From Actibacterium sp. MT2.3-13A (GTDB lineage: Bacteria; Pseudomonadota; Alphaproteobacteria; Rhodobacterales; Rhodobacteraceae), in the NCBI RefSeq assembly GCF_018139985.1, contig NZ_JAGSOU010000003.1, forward strand, positions 222,663 to 286,662: a stretch of DNA of 64,000 nucleotides, read 5' to 3'. This document shows positions 47,314 through 56,090 of this stretch, piece after piece. Position 1 is the stretch's first letter; each line of letters opens with the position of its first letter. A program made the translations under genes and the position numbers. The notes under the pieces were generated by a model. That model was not told the DNA's origin and did no database searches. It worked only from the letters and a program-made list of their open reading frames with translations.

Positions 47314-48282
47314 TCAGCGCCCGGCCTTGTCACGCGACGTCTGCCACAGGTGCCGATTCGTCATCCGCAGCAGTTCCTCGACCATCGGGTCGGGTCCCTG
47401 GCTGACCGGCAGCGTCTCGGGCGGGGCCAGCCGCAGGCCGAGGCGCCGCTGCACCTCTTTGCGCTTGGCGGCGTAGTCGCGGATCTGCTGCGGCCAGAAG
47501 CCGGCGGTCCGGTATTTCCCGCCCGGCAATTTCCGCAGGCGGGCGACCTCGCGCTCGTCCCGTGTCGGGCTGCCCAGCGGGTTGAGGTGATTGTAGAGGA
47601 ACAGCGCCCGCACCGCGTCGGCCGAGACCGACTCGTTATCGTGGCGCTCGCTCAGGCCCAGCGAGGCCAGCGTCGGCAGGTCGAAGCGCGACAGCAGCGC
47701 GTCGCAGATTCCGGTCTTCACGGCGTCCTCGAACTTGACGAAGGTCGTGGCCTCGCGGCCGAAGACCCCGGCGAGCCGCAACGGCAGATCGTAGAGCCGC
47801 TGGATCGCCGTGTCATAGCGCGTCGGGCGCACCCGCAGGCCGGCCTTGGCCAGTTGCTGGCTGTCGGACGAGATCCAGCTGTGCAGTTCGCGGTAGAAAT
47901 AGACCGCGTGCAGCTTTCCGTGGCGGCCGAGGAAGTCGCGCAGCCGGGTCATCGGCCCTTCGTCGAGCATCGAGAGATATTCGCTCGAGATCACCACGGT
48001 GGTGCCGCGGGCCTGCGCCAGGTCCTGCTCCAGGTCGCTCAGCGTCTCGGCGTCGCGGGCGCGGATCGCGCCTTCGTCGAGACCGGAATGCACATTCCAG
48101 ACAAAGGCCATCGGGTCCGGCAGGAAGGCCGAATAGAGATTGGGGTAGGGGCCGCCGGTGCCAAGATAGGTGATCCCCGCGGCGCGCAGCGCGTCGCGGT
48201 GCTCATCGAGGGTCTTTTGCAGCGAGGTCGAGCCGGTCTTGTGCGTCCCGACATGCAGCAGGATGGTTGTCTTGTCTGACAC
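47314..48282 (-). CDS. sulfotransferase-like protein
   Basis: A 322-residue protein with the PAPS-binding P-loop of the sulfotransferase superfamily at the very N-terminus (ILLHVGTHKTGSTSLQ) and a later FYRELHSWISSDSQQ segment similar to the 3'-phosphate-binding loop. It probably moves sulfate from PAPS to a carbohydrate or lipid; the acceptor is unknown and no polysaccharide gene cluster is next to it. It ends against DUF4177 and lies 22 bases downstream of gatB on the same strand, so it may be co-transcribed with gatB by chance rather than function. Confidence 0.8.
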   Translation of the reverse strand: MSDKTTILLHVGTHKTGSTSLQKTLDEHRDALRAAGITYLGTGGPYPNLYSAFLPDPMAFVWNVHSGLDEGAIRARDAETLSDLEQDLAQARGTTVVISSEYLSMLDEGPMTRLRDFLGRHGKLHAVYFYRELHSWISSDSQQLAKAGLRVRPTRYDTAIQRLYDLPLRLAGVFGREATTFVKFEDAVKTGICDALLSRFDLPTLASLGLSERHDNESVSADAVRALFLYNHLNPLGSPTRDEREVARLRKLPGGKYRTAGFWPQQIRDYAAKRKEVQRRLGLRLAPPETLPVSQGPDPMVEELLRMTNRHLWQTSRDKAGR

Positions 48283-48304
48283 GCGTGCCTCCCGGGCGCC
48301 GGGC

Positions 48305-49819
48305 CTAGAGCCCCAGCTTCGCGGCGACGATCTCGTTCACCGCCTGCGGGTTGGCCTTGCCGCCGGTCGCCTTCATCACCTGGCCGACGAACCAGCCTGC
48401 CAGTTTCGGGTTCTGCTGTGCCTTCTCGACCTGCGCGGGGTTGGCGGCGATGATCTCGTCCACCACCTTCTCGATCGCGCCGGTATCGGTCACCTGCTTC
48501 ATGCCGCGGGCCTCGACGATCTCCGCCGGCTCGCCGCCCTCGGTGTAGACGATCTCGAACAGGTCCTTGGCGATCTTGCCCGAGATGTCGCCCTTGGTGA
48601 TCAGGTCGATGATGCCGCCCAGCTGCGCCGGGCCGACCGGGCTTTGGGTGATGTCGCGGTCGTCCTTCTTGAGGCGCCCGAACAATTCGTTGATCACCCA
48701 GTTGGCGGCGAGCTTGCCGTCGCGGCCGGCGGCGACCTCTTCGAAATAGGCGGCGTTCTCGGCCTCGGCGGTCAGCACGTCGGCGTCGTATTCGGTCAGG
48801 CCGAATTCCTTGACGAAACGCGCCTTCTTCTCGTCCGGCAGCTCCGGCAGCGAGGCAGCGATCTCGTCCACCCATGCCTGCTCGATCTCCAGAGGCAGCA
48901 GGTCGGGGCAGGGGAAGTAGCGGTAGTCATGCGCCTCTTCCTTGGAGCGCATGGAGCGCGTCTCGCCCTTGTCGGGATCGTAGAGTCGGGTTTCCTGCAC
49001 CACCGTGCCGCCGTCCTCGATGATGGCGATCTGGCGGCGCGCCTCGTATTCGATGGCGGCCTGGATGAAGCGCATGGAGTTCATGTTCTTGATCTCGCAG
49101 CGCGTGCCCAGGACCGAATGGTCGCCGGTCTCGATGAATTTCTCGTAATCGCCCGGGCGGCAGACCGAGACGTTCACGTCGGCGCGCAGGTTGCCGTTCT
49201 GCATGTTGCCGTCGCAGGTGCCGAGGTAGCGCAGGATCTGGCGCAGCTTGCCGACATAGGCGGCGGCCTCCTCCGGGCCGCGGATGTCGGGGCGCGAGAC
49301 GATCTCCATCAGCGCGACGCCGGTGCGGTTGAGATCGACGAAGGACATGTGCGGGTCCATGTCGTGGATCGACTTGCCCGCGTCCTGCTCCAGGTGGATC
49401 CGCTCGATCCGCACGCGGCGGGCGACACCGGGGCCCATGTCCACGATCACCTCGCCCTCGCCCACGATCGGGTGGTAGAGCTGGCTGATCTGGTAGCCCT
49501 GCGGCAGGTCGGGGTAGAAATAATTCTTCCGGTCGAAGGCGGATTTGAGGTTGATCTCTGCCTTCAGCCCCAGCCCGGTCTTGACCGCCAGCGCGACGCA
49601 GCCCTCGTTGATCACGGGCAGCATGCCGGGCATGGCGGCATCGACGAAGGCGACGTTGGAGTTCGGTTCGGCCCCGAACTGGGTCGAGGCGCCGGAGAAG
49701 AGCTTGGCCCGGGAGGCGACCTGGGCGTGCACCTCCAGCCCGATCACCAGCTCCCAGTCATGCTTGGCGCCGGCAATGGTTTTCGGTTTCGGAGCGGTAA
49801 AGCTGAGATGGTCGAGCAT
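48305..49819 (-). CDS. Asp/Glu-tRNA amidotransferase subunit GatB
   Basis: tRNA-binding subunit of GatCAB, which converts Glu-tRNA(Gln) and Asp-tRNA(Asn) to the amidated forms. The 504 residues have the kinase-like core ([34 protein letters not shown] with the PDLPKGYQ-type block, [27 protein letters not shown]) and the C-terminal YqeY-like tRNA domain. Start chosen at [14 protein letters not shown] with AGGAT upstream; the long frame upstream is not real. gatA and gatC are not in this window, an unlinked arrangement that is common in Alphaproteobacteria. Confidence 0.96.
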   Translation of the reverse strand: MLDHLSFTAPKPKTIAGAKHDWELVIGLEVHAQVASRAKLFSGASTQFGAEPNSNVAFVDAAMPGMLPVINEGCVALAVKTGLGLKAEINLKSAFDRKNYFYPDLPQGYQISQLYHPIVGEGEVIVDMGPGVARRVRIERIHLEQDAGKSIHDMDPHMSFVDLNRTGVALMEIVSRPDIRGPEEAAAYVGKLRQILRYLGTCDGNMQNGNLRADVNVSVCRPGDYEKFIETGDHSVLGTRCEIKNMNSMRFIQAAIEYEARRQIAIIEDGGTVVQETRLYDPDKGETRSMRSKEEAHDYRYFPCPDLLPLEIEQAWVDEIAASLPELPDEKKARFVKEFGLTEYDADVLTAEAENAAYFEEVAAGRDGKLAANWVINELFGRLKKDDRDITQSPVGPAQLGGIIDLITKGDISGKIAKDLFEIVYTEGGEPAEIVEARGMKQVTDTGAIEKVVDEIIAANPAQVEKAQQNPKLAGWFVGQVMKATGGKANPQAVNEIVAAKLGL

Positions 49820-49975
49820 TCGGCAAATCCTGTCAAAGGTCTGGCGCGGTTCTAGGACAGGGGGGGGCGCGGGGCAAGGGGGGCAAGGTGGCGGGAACTG
49901 GCCGAGTGGCACGGGCGGGGCTTGCGGGACGCGGCGCGGCGGGCAAATCTGTCGGCGTTCAGGCGGGAGGCGCGG

Positions 49976-50587
49976 ATGCTGGGCAGGGTTCTGAGAGGGG
50001 TGATGGTGACGGCGCTGCTGCTGGCGGCGGCGGGCTGCGCCCGCCAGGAGGTTTCGGCGCGGCTGTCGGGGGCCTCGATGGCCGCCGGGGCGCTGCCCGC
50101 GATGCGCTGGGATCACCGCGCCGAGGCCGCGGACTGGACGCGCGCCACGCTGGGCGCGCTGGAAAGCCACGGCGCGGCGCTGCCGCACAGCCTGCCGGCG
50201 GATATCGGGCGGTTCTGCCCGGGCTACGAGAGCGCCTCGCTGGACGAGCGGCGCGCCTTCTGGGCGGGGCTGCTGTCGGCGCTGGCCAAGCACGAAAGCA
50301 CCTGGAACCCGCGCGCGGTGGGCGGCGGCGGCCGCTGGTTCGGGCTGGTGCAGATCGCGCCCCGCACGGCGCAGGGCTATGGCTGCCGGGCGCAGAGCGG
50401 CGCGGACCTGCAGGAGGGCGGCGCCAATCTCAGCTGCGCGGTGCGGATCATGGCGCGCACCGTCGCCCGCGACGGAGTGATCGCCCAGGGCGGGCGCGGC
50501 GTGGCGGCCGACTGGGGGCCGTTCAAGGTCGCCGGAAAGCAGGCCGACATCGCCGCCTGGACCAGCAGCCAGAGCTACTGCCGCTGA
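49976..50587 (+). CDS. lytic transglycosylase-like lipoprotein
   Basis: A 203-residue lipoprotein: signal peptide with lipobox LAAAGC (Cys about residue 22), followed by a compact SLT-type domain with [15 protein letters not shown] (catalytic glutamate in HES) and [17 protein letters not shown], the conserved GLxQI block. It should cleave glycan strands in the periplasm. Start chosen at MLGRVLRG with GGGAGG five bases before. It is divergent from gatB; a CCAGAAGAA-like element follows it. Confidence 0.82.
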   Translation: MLGRVLRGVMVTALLLAAAGCARQEVSARLSGASMAAGALPAMRWDHRAEAADWTRATLGALESHGAALPHSLPADIGRFCPGYESASLDERRAFWAGLLSALAKHESTWNPRAVGGGGRWFGLVQIAPRTAQGYGCRAQSGADLQEGGANLSCAVRIMARTVARDGVIAQGGRGVAADWGPFKVAGKQADIAAWTSSQSYCR

Positions 50588-50640
50588 GCGCGACCCCGGA
50601 TGGCCCGGATGCGGCGCGTGCCGCGCCACGGCCGTTCGGC

Positions 50641-50683
50641 GCGCCCTTGCGGGCGCGGATTGAGTATTTTCGCCAAGAAGAAG
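50641..50683 (+). repeat. intergenic hairpin-CCAAGAAGAA element, copy 4
   Basis: GCGCCC-TTGC-GGGCGC hairpin, then GGATTGAGTATTTTCGCCAAGAAGAAG. It is a variant of the other three copies: TATTT-N2/3-GCCA(A/G)GAAGAA is kept but the sequence before it differs. It lies between convergent genes, next to the end of the lipoprotein gene and immediately before the acyltransferase stop. Confidence 0.7.
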
Positions 50684-50684
50684 A

Positions 50685-51560
50685 TCAGCCGGTCTGCACC
50701 GCGCGCGCCCAACTCGGCCGGCGGCTGTTGTCGAGCAGCGAGACGGTGGGGGCGTGGCGGCCGCCGAGCGCCAGCGTGGCGGCGCGCAGCATCTCGATCC
50801 CGTCCTCCGATTTCGCGGGCAAGGCGGCGGCCGAGATCGGCTGGCCCACGGTCAGCCGGTAGGGCTGGCGGTCCTTGTTCAGGGTCTCGTGGAACAACGT
50901 GATGTCGCGCAGCGTCGGGTGGATCAGGTCGAACAGGTAGAACAGCACCGAGTTGCGGGCGCGGATGTTGACCGGGATCACCGGCAGGTCGAACTTGCGC
51001 GCGATCATCGCTGCGGAGGCCATCCAGGGGCGTTCGTGCAGCTTCAGTCCGCGCCGCTTGGCCAGGCGGCCGGAGGGGAAGATCACCCCCAGCCGGCCCG
51101 CCTCGATGGCGCGGCGGGTATAGGCCATGGTCTCGCGCGTCTTGCCGTGCGAGCGCTTTTCCTCGCGCCATTCCACCGGGGCGATGATGTCCTCCATCTG
51201 CGGCAGCACGCGCAGGATGTCGCGGTTGGCGTAGAAGAACAGGTCGCGGCGCAGCTGGCCCAGAAGGCTCCACAAAATGACGCCATCGGCGATGCCGGTG
51301 GGGTGGTTGGCGACGATCAGCGCGGGGCCGGAGCGCGGCACGTTCTCGAGCCCCGACGCCTCGACATCGCGGGCCAGCAGGCGCGCCATCTCGTCCATGA
51401 TCACGGGGGCGGGGTGGTCTTTCAGCGCCTCGCCCAGGGCGACGGTGCGGGGATAGCCAAGAAGGCCGGTCAGCAGGTTGCGCGAAGGGGCGCTCCAGGC
51501 ATGGTCGGCAAAGAGCCAGGGCGCGCGTTCCTCGATCAGCGGGTCGATTCTATCCTTCAT
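50685..51560 (-). CDS. lysophospholipid acyltransferase-like protein
   Basis: A 291-residue membrane-associated acyltransferase of the PlsC superfamily. The catalytic region reads [13 protein letters not shown] (histidine and aspartate five residues apart, a variant of the usual HX4D) followed by [13 protein letters not shown], the substrate-phosphate block. Similar proteins acylate lysophosphatidate or ornithine lipids; the acceptor is not decided. The start is the ATG giving [11 protein letters not shown], with AAGG just before; a GTG five codons upstream is the alternative. Confidence 0.8.
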   Translation of the reverse strand: MKDRIDPLIEERAPWLFADHAWSAPSRNLLTGLLGYPRTVALGEALKDHPAPVIMDEMARLLARDVEASGLENVPRSGPALIVANHPTGIADGVILWSLLGQLRRDLFFYANRDILRVLPQMEDIIAPVEWREEKRSHGKTRETMAYTRRAIEAGRLGVIFPSGRLAKRRGLKLHERPWMASAAMIARKFDLPVIPVNIRARNSVLFYLFDLIHPTLRDITLFHETLNKDRQPYRLTVGQPISAAALPAKSEDGIEMLRAATLALGGRHAPTVSLLDNSRRPSWARAVQTG

Positions 51561-51672
51561 GCGCCTTGTGACCACGTAAACGTGACAGTTGCGTAACAGC
51601 AGACCCCGGCGGGCCGGGCCCGGTCAAGCGTTTTCGCCCGGGCCCGGATTTCGGCGGGGAACCGCCCGCCGT

Positions 51673-54228
51673 TCAGCCCTCGCCGAGCATCCGGCCGACC
51701 ATTTCGGACATGTCGCGCGACAGGCCCCCGGTGGCCGCGATGCGGCCGAGCTGGGCGCGGATCAGCGCTTGGCGGTCGGCGTCGTAGCGGCGCCAGGTCT
51801 CGAAGGCGGTGGACATGCGCGCCGCGGTCTGCGGGTTCAGCGCGTCGAGCCGGATCAGCCAGTCGGCCACGAAGGCGTAGCCCGCGCCGGAGGCGTGGTG
51901 GAAGCCCGCCGCATTGGCCGAAAGCCCGCCGATCAGAGCGCGGAAGCGGTTGGGGTTCTTCCAGTCGAAATCGGGATGCCCGGCCAGTTGGGCGGCCAGC
52001 GCCGCAGCGCGGTCGGGGGCGGCATGCGCCACCTGCAGGCCGAACCAGCGGTCGATCACCAGACGCTCCATCCGCCAGCGCTCGTAGAAGGTCGCGAGTT
52101 GCCCCTCGCCCGCGCCGATGTCGAGCAGGCAGCCAAGAGCCCCGAACTGTTCGGTCATATTGTCGGCCCCGGCGAACTGCGCCTCGGCGCGGGCCGGGCC
52201 ATCCACGCGCGACAGCAGCGACAGCGCCGCCAGCCGCAGCGCGCGCTTGCCCGCATCCGCCGCGTCAGGGCGGTAGGGGCCGGGGCAGGCCGTCGCCTCG
52301 TAAAGCGCGCCGAGCTGCGGCGCGAGGTGATCGGCCATCGCGTCCTTCAGCGCCTCGGCGGCGGCGTGGATCGCCGCCGGATCGGGCGTATGGCCGCCGT
52401 CGTGCAGCGTCTGCGCGATGTCGTCCTCGCCGGGCAGGCTGAGCGCCAGCGCGCGGAAGGCGGGGTCCAGCTGCTCATCGCGCAGCAGCGCGGCCAGCGC
52501 GTCGAGATAGGCCGCATCGGGGGCGGCGTGGTCGCGCACCATGCGGATCAGCCCATCCTTGGCCAGGGCCCGGCCCGCCTCCCACTTGTTGAACGGGTCG
52601 GTGTCATGGGCCAGCAGGAAGGCGCGCTCGGCCGCGGGGCGGTCGTGGTTGAGGATCACCGGGGCGGAGAACCCGCGCAGGACCGAGGGGATCGGCCGGG
52701 CGGAGAGCCCGCCGAAGGTGAAGCTCTGCTCGGCCTCGGTCATCTCCAGCATGGTCGTCGGCAGCACCTCGTCGCCATTGGGGCCGATGAGACCCAGCGC
52801 GATCGGGATCACCTGCGGCGCCTTGTCGGGCTGACCTGGGGTGGGCGGTGTTTCCTGTTTGAAGGCAATGGTGTATGTGCCGTTTCTAAAGTCATCCGTG
52901 AAGCTCAGTCGCGGCGTGCCGGCCTGCGAATACCAGCGCTTGAACTGGCTGAGATCGCGGCCCGTGGCATCCTCGAACACCTTCAGCCAGTCCTCGATCG
53001 TGGCGGCCTCACCGTCGTGGCGGGCGAAATAGAGGTCGAGTGCGCGGGCATAGCCCTCGTCGCCCACCAGGCGCTTGAGCATGCCGATCAGCTCGGCGCC
53101 CTTTTCATAGACGGTGGCGGTGTAGAAATTGTTGATCTCGACAAAGCTTTCGGGCCGCACCGGATGCGCCAGCGGGCCGTTGTCCTCGCGGAACTGGCGG
53201 GCGCGCAGCGCCATCACGTCCTCGATCCGGTGCACCGCGTGGCCGCGCATGTCGCCCGAGAACTGCTGGTCGCGGAACACCGTCAGCCCCTCTTTCAGGC
53301 ACAGCTGGAACCAGTCCCGGCAGGTGATGCGGTTGCCCGTCCAGTTGTGGAAATACTCATGCGCGATGATCGCCTCGATGCGCGCATAGGTCGGGTCGGT
53401 GGCGGTCTCCGGGCTGGCCAGCACGCAGGAGGAGTTGAAGATGTTCAGCCCCTTGTTCTCCATCGCGCCCATGTTGAAATCGTCCACCGCCACGATGTTG
53501 AACACGTCGAGGTCGTATTCGCGGCCATAGGTCTCCTCGTCCCAGCGCATGGAGCGCTTCAGCGCGTCCATGGCGAAGGCGGTCTTGCCCTCGTCGCCAG
53601 GGCGCACCCAGATGTTCAGCGCCACCTCGCGCCCCGAGGCGGTGATGAAACTGTCGGAGGTCGCCACCAGTTCGCCCGCCACCAGCGCGAAGAGATAGGC
53701 GGGCTTCGGCCAGGGGTCCTGCCATTCGGCCCAGCCCGCGCCCCGCGCCACCGGGTTGCCGTTCGACAAGAGCACCGGCAGGTCGCTCTCGATCCGCACG
53801 GTGAAGGGGGCCATCACGTCGGGGCGGTCGGGGTAATAGGTGATCTTGCGGAAGCCCTCGGCCTCGCACTGGGTGCAATACATGCCCTTGGACATGTAGA
53901 GCCCCTCCAGCGCGGTGTTGGCCTCGGGCGCGATCTCCACCTCGGCCTCCCAGATGAAGGGGGCGTCGGGGGCGGGGCAGGTGAGGCCGGTTTCGGTGAT
54001 CTCGGGTGAGACCTCCTTGCCGTCGATTTTCGCCCAGACCAGGCGCAGGTTCTCGCCATGCAGGAAGAACGTCCTGTCGGCGGCCTCGGGGTTGGGGCGG
54101 AAGGCGATGCGCGAGAGGACGCGCGTGGAGGTCGGGGCCAGCCGGAAGGTCAGGTGCACCTGATCCACCAGAAAGGCCGGCGGGGTGTAATCGCTCAGGT
54201 AGATCGGCTGCGGCGCGGCGTCTTTCAT
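51673..54228 (-). CDS. aminopeptidase N (M1 family)
   Basis: Broad-specificity zinc aminopeptidase for peptide turnover in the cytoplasm. The 851 residues match the E. coli PepN length and contain GAMEN at 254-258, zinc-binding HEYFH at 290-294 and the third ligand Glu313 in WFQLCLKEGLT. The C-terminal half is the alpha-helical DUF3458-type region. GAGGAG precedes the ATG. It is divergent from the photolyase gene; no regulatory site is seen on its side. Confidence 0.95.
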   Translation of the reverse strand: MKDAAPQPIYLSDYTPPAFLVDQVHLTFRLAPTSTRVLSRIAFRPNPEAADRTFFLHGENLRLVWAKIDGKEVSPEITETGLTCPAPDAPFIWEAEVEIAPEANTALEGLYMSKGMYCTQCEAEGFRKITYYPDRPDVMAPFTVRIESDLPVLLSNGNPVARGAGWAEWQDPWPKPAYLFALVAGELVATSDSFITASGREVALNIWVRPGDEGKTAFAMDALKRSMRWDEETYGREYDLDVFNIVAVDDFNMGAMENKGLNIFNSSCVLASPETATDPTYARIEAIIAHEYFHNWTGNRITCRDWFQLCLKEGLTVFRDQQFSGDMRGHAVHRIEDVMALRARQFREDNGPLAHPVRPESFVEINNFYTATVYEKGAELIGMLKRLVGDEGYARALDLYFARHDGEAATIEDWLKVFEDATGRDLSQFKRWYSQAGTPRLSFTDDFRNGTYTIAFKQETPPTPGQPDKAPQVIPIALGLIGPNGDEVLPTTMLEMTEAEQSFTFGGLSARPIPSVLRGFSAPVILNHDRPAAERAFLLAHDTDPFNKWEAGRALAKDGLIRMVRDHAAPDAAYLDALAALLRDEQLDPAFRALALSLPGEDDIAQTLHDGGHTPDPAAIHAAAEALKDAMADHLAPQLGALYEATACPGPYRPDAADAGKRALRLAALSLLSRVDGPARAEAQFAGADNMTEQFGALGCLLDIGAGEGQLATFYERWRMERLVIDRWFGLQVAHAAPDRAAALAAQLAGHPDFDWKNPNRFRALIGGLSANAAGFHHASGAGYAFVADWLIRLDALNPQTAARMSTAFETWRRYDADRQALIRAQLGRIAATGGLSRDMSEMVGRMLGEG

Positions 54229-54291
54229 GGCGGGCTCCTCTGTTGGCCCTCCTGATCTATCCGTTCGGGCAGCGACTGCAAGGGTGCGGCT

Positions 54292-54319
54292 TTGCAGTCG
54301 GAAATGTTCACTTTATGTT
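54292..54319 (+). promoter_or_regulatory. photolyase promoter, leaderless type
   Basis: TTGCAG (54292-54297), a 16-base spacer and TATGTT (54314-54319). The -10 ends six bases before the ATG at 54326 and no ribosome binding site precedes that ATG, so the message is probably leaderless, just as for the uvrD gene earlier in the window. Confidence 0.5.
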
Positions 54320-54320
54320 C
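54306..54320 (+). promoter_or_regulatory. LexA (SOS) box of photolyase gene
   Basis: GTTC-ACTTTAT-GTTC, a perfect direct repeat with 7-base spacer, overlaps the -10 hexamer and ends five bases before the photolyase ATG. It fits the Rhodobacter LexA site. Bound LexA would cover the promoter directly. Confidence 0.75.
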
Positions 54321-54325
54321 GCGAC

Positions 54326-55825
54326 ATGACGGTTACGATTCTCTGGTTCAAACGCGATCTGCGGCTGTTCGATCACCCGGCGCTGGCCTGCGCTGCGGCC
54401 GGCGAGGGGGCGGTGCTGCCGCTTTATATCGTCGAGCCGGGGTATTGGGCGCAGCCCGATACCTCGGCGCGGCAATGGCGCTTCACGGCGGAATGCCTGG
54501 AGGATCTGGCAGCCGGGCTGGCCGCGCTGGGCGCGCCGTTGCAGGTGGAGGTGGGCGAGGCGGTCGAGGTGCTGCGCAAACTGGCGGCGGCGCGGGGCGT
54601 GGCCCGCTTCGTCAGCCATGAGGCGACCGGCAACGCCTGGACGCATGCGCGCGACCGGCGCGTCGCGGCCTGGGCGCGGGCGGCCGGCGTCGAATGGGTG
54701 GAACTGCCGCAATCGGGCGTGGTGCGGGGGCTGGCCAGCCGCGACGGCTGGGCCCGGGCGCGCGCCGCGTGGCTTGGCCAGCCCACGGCGGCGGCGCCCC
54801 AGGCCCTGCGCGCGGTTCCCGGGTTGGGACCCTGCCCAATCCCCGAGGCGCGCGACCTGGCGCTGCGCTTCGATCCCTGCCCGGGGCGGCAGCGGGGCGG
54901 ACGGGCGCGGGGGCTGGAGGCGATGGGGGGCTTTCTGGAGGGGCGGGGGCCGGACGACCACCGGGCCCTGTCCATGCCGGCAGAGGGGAAGGGCGCCCCT
55001 TCGCGCCTCTCGCCCCATCTGGCGCTGGGGGCGCTGTCGGGGCGCGAGGTGGCGCAGGCCGTGGCGGCGCGTCGCCGCGTGGTGCGGGGGCAGGGTGACG
55101 GCTGGCCGGGCCGCCTGCGGAGTTTCGGCGCGCGGCTGGCCTTGCGCGACCATCTCATGCAGAAGCTTGAGGAGGCGCCGATCATCGAGCGGCGCTGCCT
55201 GCACCCGGCCTATGAGAACCTGCGCCCGGCAACGCCCGACGCCGCGCGGCTGGCGGCCTGGCAGAAGGGCGAGACCGGGCTGCCCCTCGTCGATGCCTGC
55301 ATGCGCGCGCTGACCGAGACCGGCTGGCTGGATTTCCGCATGCGCGCGATGCTGGTCTCGGTCGCCTCCTACCACCTGTGGCTGGACTGGCGGGCGACCG
55401 GGGCGCATCTGGCCCGCCTTTTCACCGATTACGAGCCGGGCATCCACTGGCCGCAGATGCAGATGCAGTCGGGCACCACCGGCATGGAGCCGCCGCGCGT
55501 CTGCGATCCGGTGAAACAGGCGCGCGCGCAGGACCCGGCCGGCGCTTTCACCCGCCGCTGGCTGCCGGAACTGGATCAGGTGCCCGATGCCTTTCTGCAG
55601 CAGCCCTGGCTCTGGCCGGGGGCGGGGCGGCTGCTGGGGCGCGCCTACCCCGAGCCGGTCGTGGACGTGGCGCAGGCCGGCCGGGCGGCGCGCGACCGGG
55701 CCCTGGCGGTGCGCAGGGGCGATGCCTTCCGGGCCGAGGCCGCGCGCCACGCCGGCCGCAAACCGGCGCCGCGCCCGCGCGCGCCGAGAGCCCGCGCCGA
55801 CGGACAGCTGAGTTTCGATCTGTGA
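54326..55825 (+). CDS. photolyase/cryptochrome family flavoprotein
   Basis: A 499-residue member of the DNA photolyase/cryptochrome superfamily. The N-terminal Rossmann domain starts TILWFKRDLRLFDHPAL; the C-terminal FAD domain contains LSPHLALGALSGREVA, LPLVDACMRALTETGWLDFRMRAM (FAD-binding helix with the N5-proximal residue) and HWPQMQMQSGTTG. The usual photolyase block before the FAD site, WREFYY-like, is here replaced by FGARLALRDHLMQKLEEAP, so it is not a textbook CPD photolyase, nor the Fe-S photolyase PhrB/CryB of Rhodobacter (no C-terminal cysteine cluster). An SOS box at the promoter supports DNA repair. It is divergent from pepN. Confidence 0.88.
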   Translation: MTVTILWFKRDLRLFDHPALACAAAGEGAVLPLYIVEPGYWAQPDTSARQWRFTAECLEDLAAGLAALGAPLQVEVGEAVEVLRKLAAARGVARFVSHEATGNAWTHARDRRVAAWARAAGVEWVELPQSGVVRGLASRDGWARARAAWLGQPTAAAPQALRAVPGLGPCPIPEARDLALRFDPCPGRQRGGRARGLEAMGGFLEGRGPDDHRALSMPAEGKGAPSRLSPHLALGALSGREVAQAVAARRRVVRGQGDGWPGRLRSFGARLALRDHLMQKLEEAPIIERRCLHPAYENLRPATPDAARLAAWQKGETGLPLVDACMRALTETGWLDFRMRAMLVSVASYHLWLDWRATGAHLARLFTDYEPGIHWPQMQMQSGTTGMEPPRVCDPVKQARAQDPAGAFTRRWLPELDQVPDAFLQQPWLWPGAGRLLGRAYPEPVVDVAQAGRAARDRALAVRRGDAFRAEAARHAGRKPAPRPRAPRARADGQLSFDL

Positions 55826-56090
55826 GGGCGCGGGCGGGCATCCGCGCCGCCTTGGGGCGGCCCTTCGCCCGGCGGCGGAAGCGCGCGGCGGTGTGAGACG
55901 ATCCGCGACATTGCCCGGCCCGCTGCCGGATGCGAAGCCGGCCGCGGCGCGGCAAAGCGGCGGTTTTGGGCAAAATTGGTAAATGAAATTGACCAGCGCT
56001 GTTGCCTATCGGAAACAAATTTTCTAATGCTGCGCGCGACTCGATTTGAGAAAAAGTGTCGCAGTTCTGGCCTGCGAGGAGGGATCACAG
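55826..56090 (+). other. intergenic region before glcB
   Basis: 265 bases without a convincing gene. The distal half turns AT-rich (TTTTGGGCAAAATTGG, AAACAAATTTTC) and contains weak promoter-like words such as TTGCCT with CTAATG about 16 bases later; I would not place a firm promoter. A strong ribosome binding site (GAGGAGGGA) precedes glcB at the end. Confidence 0.3.
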
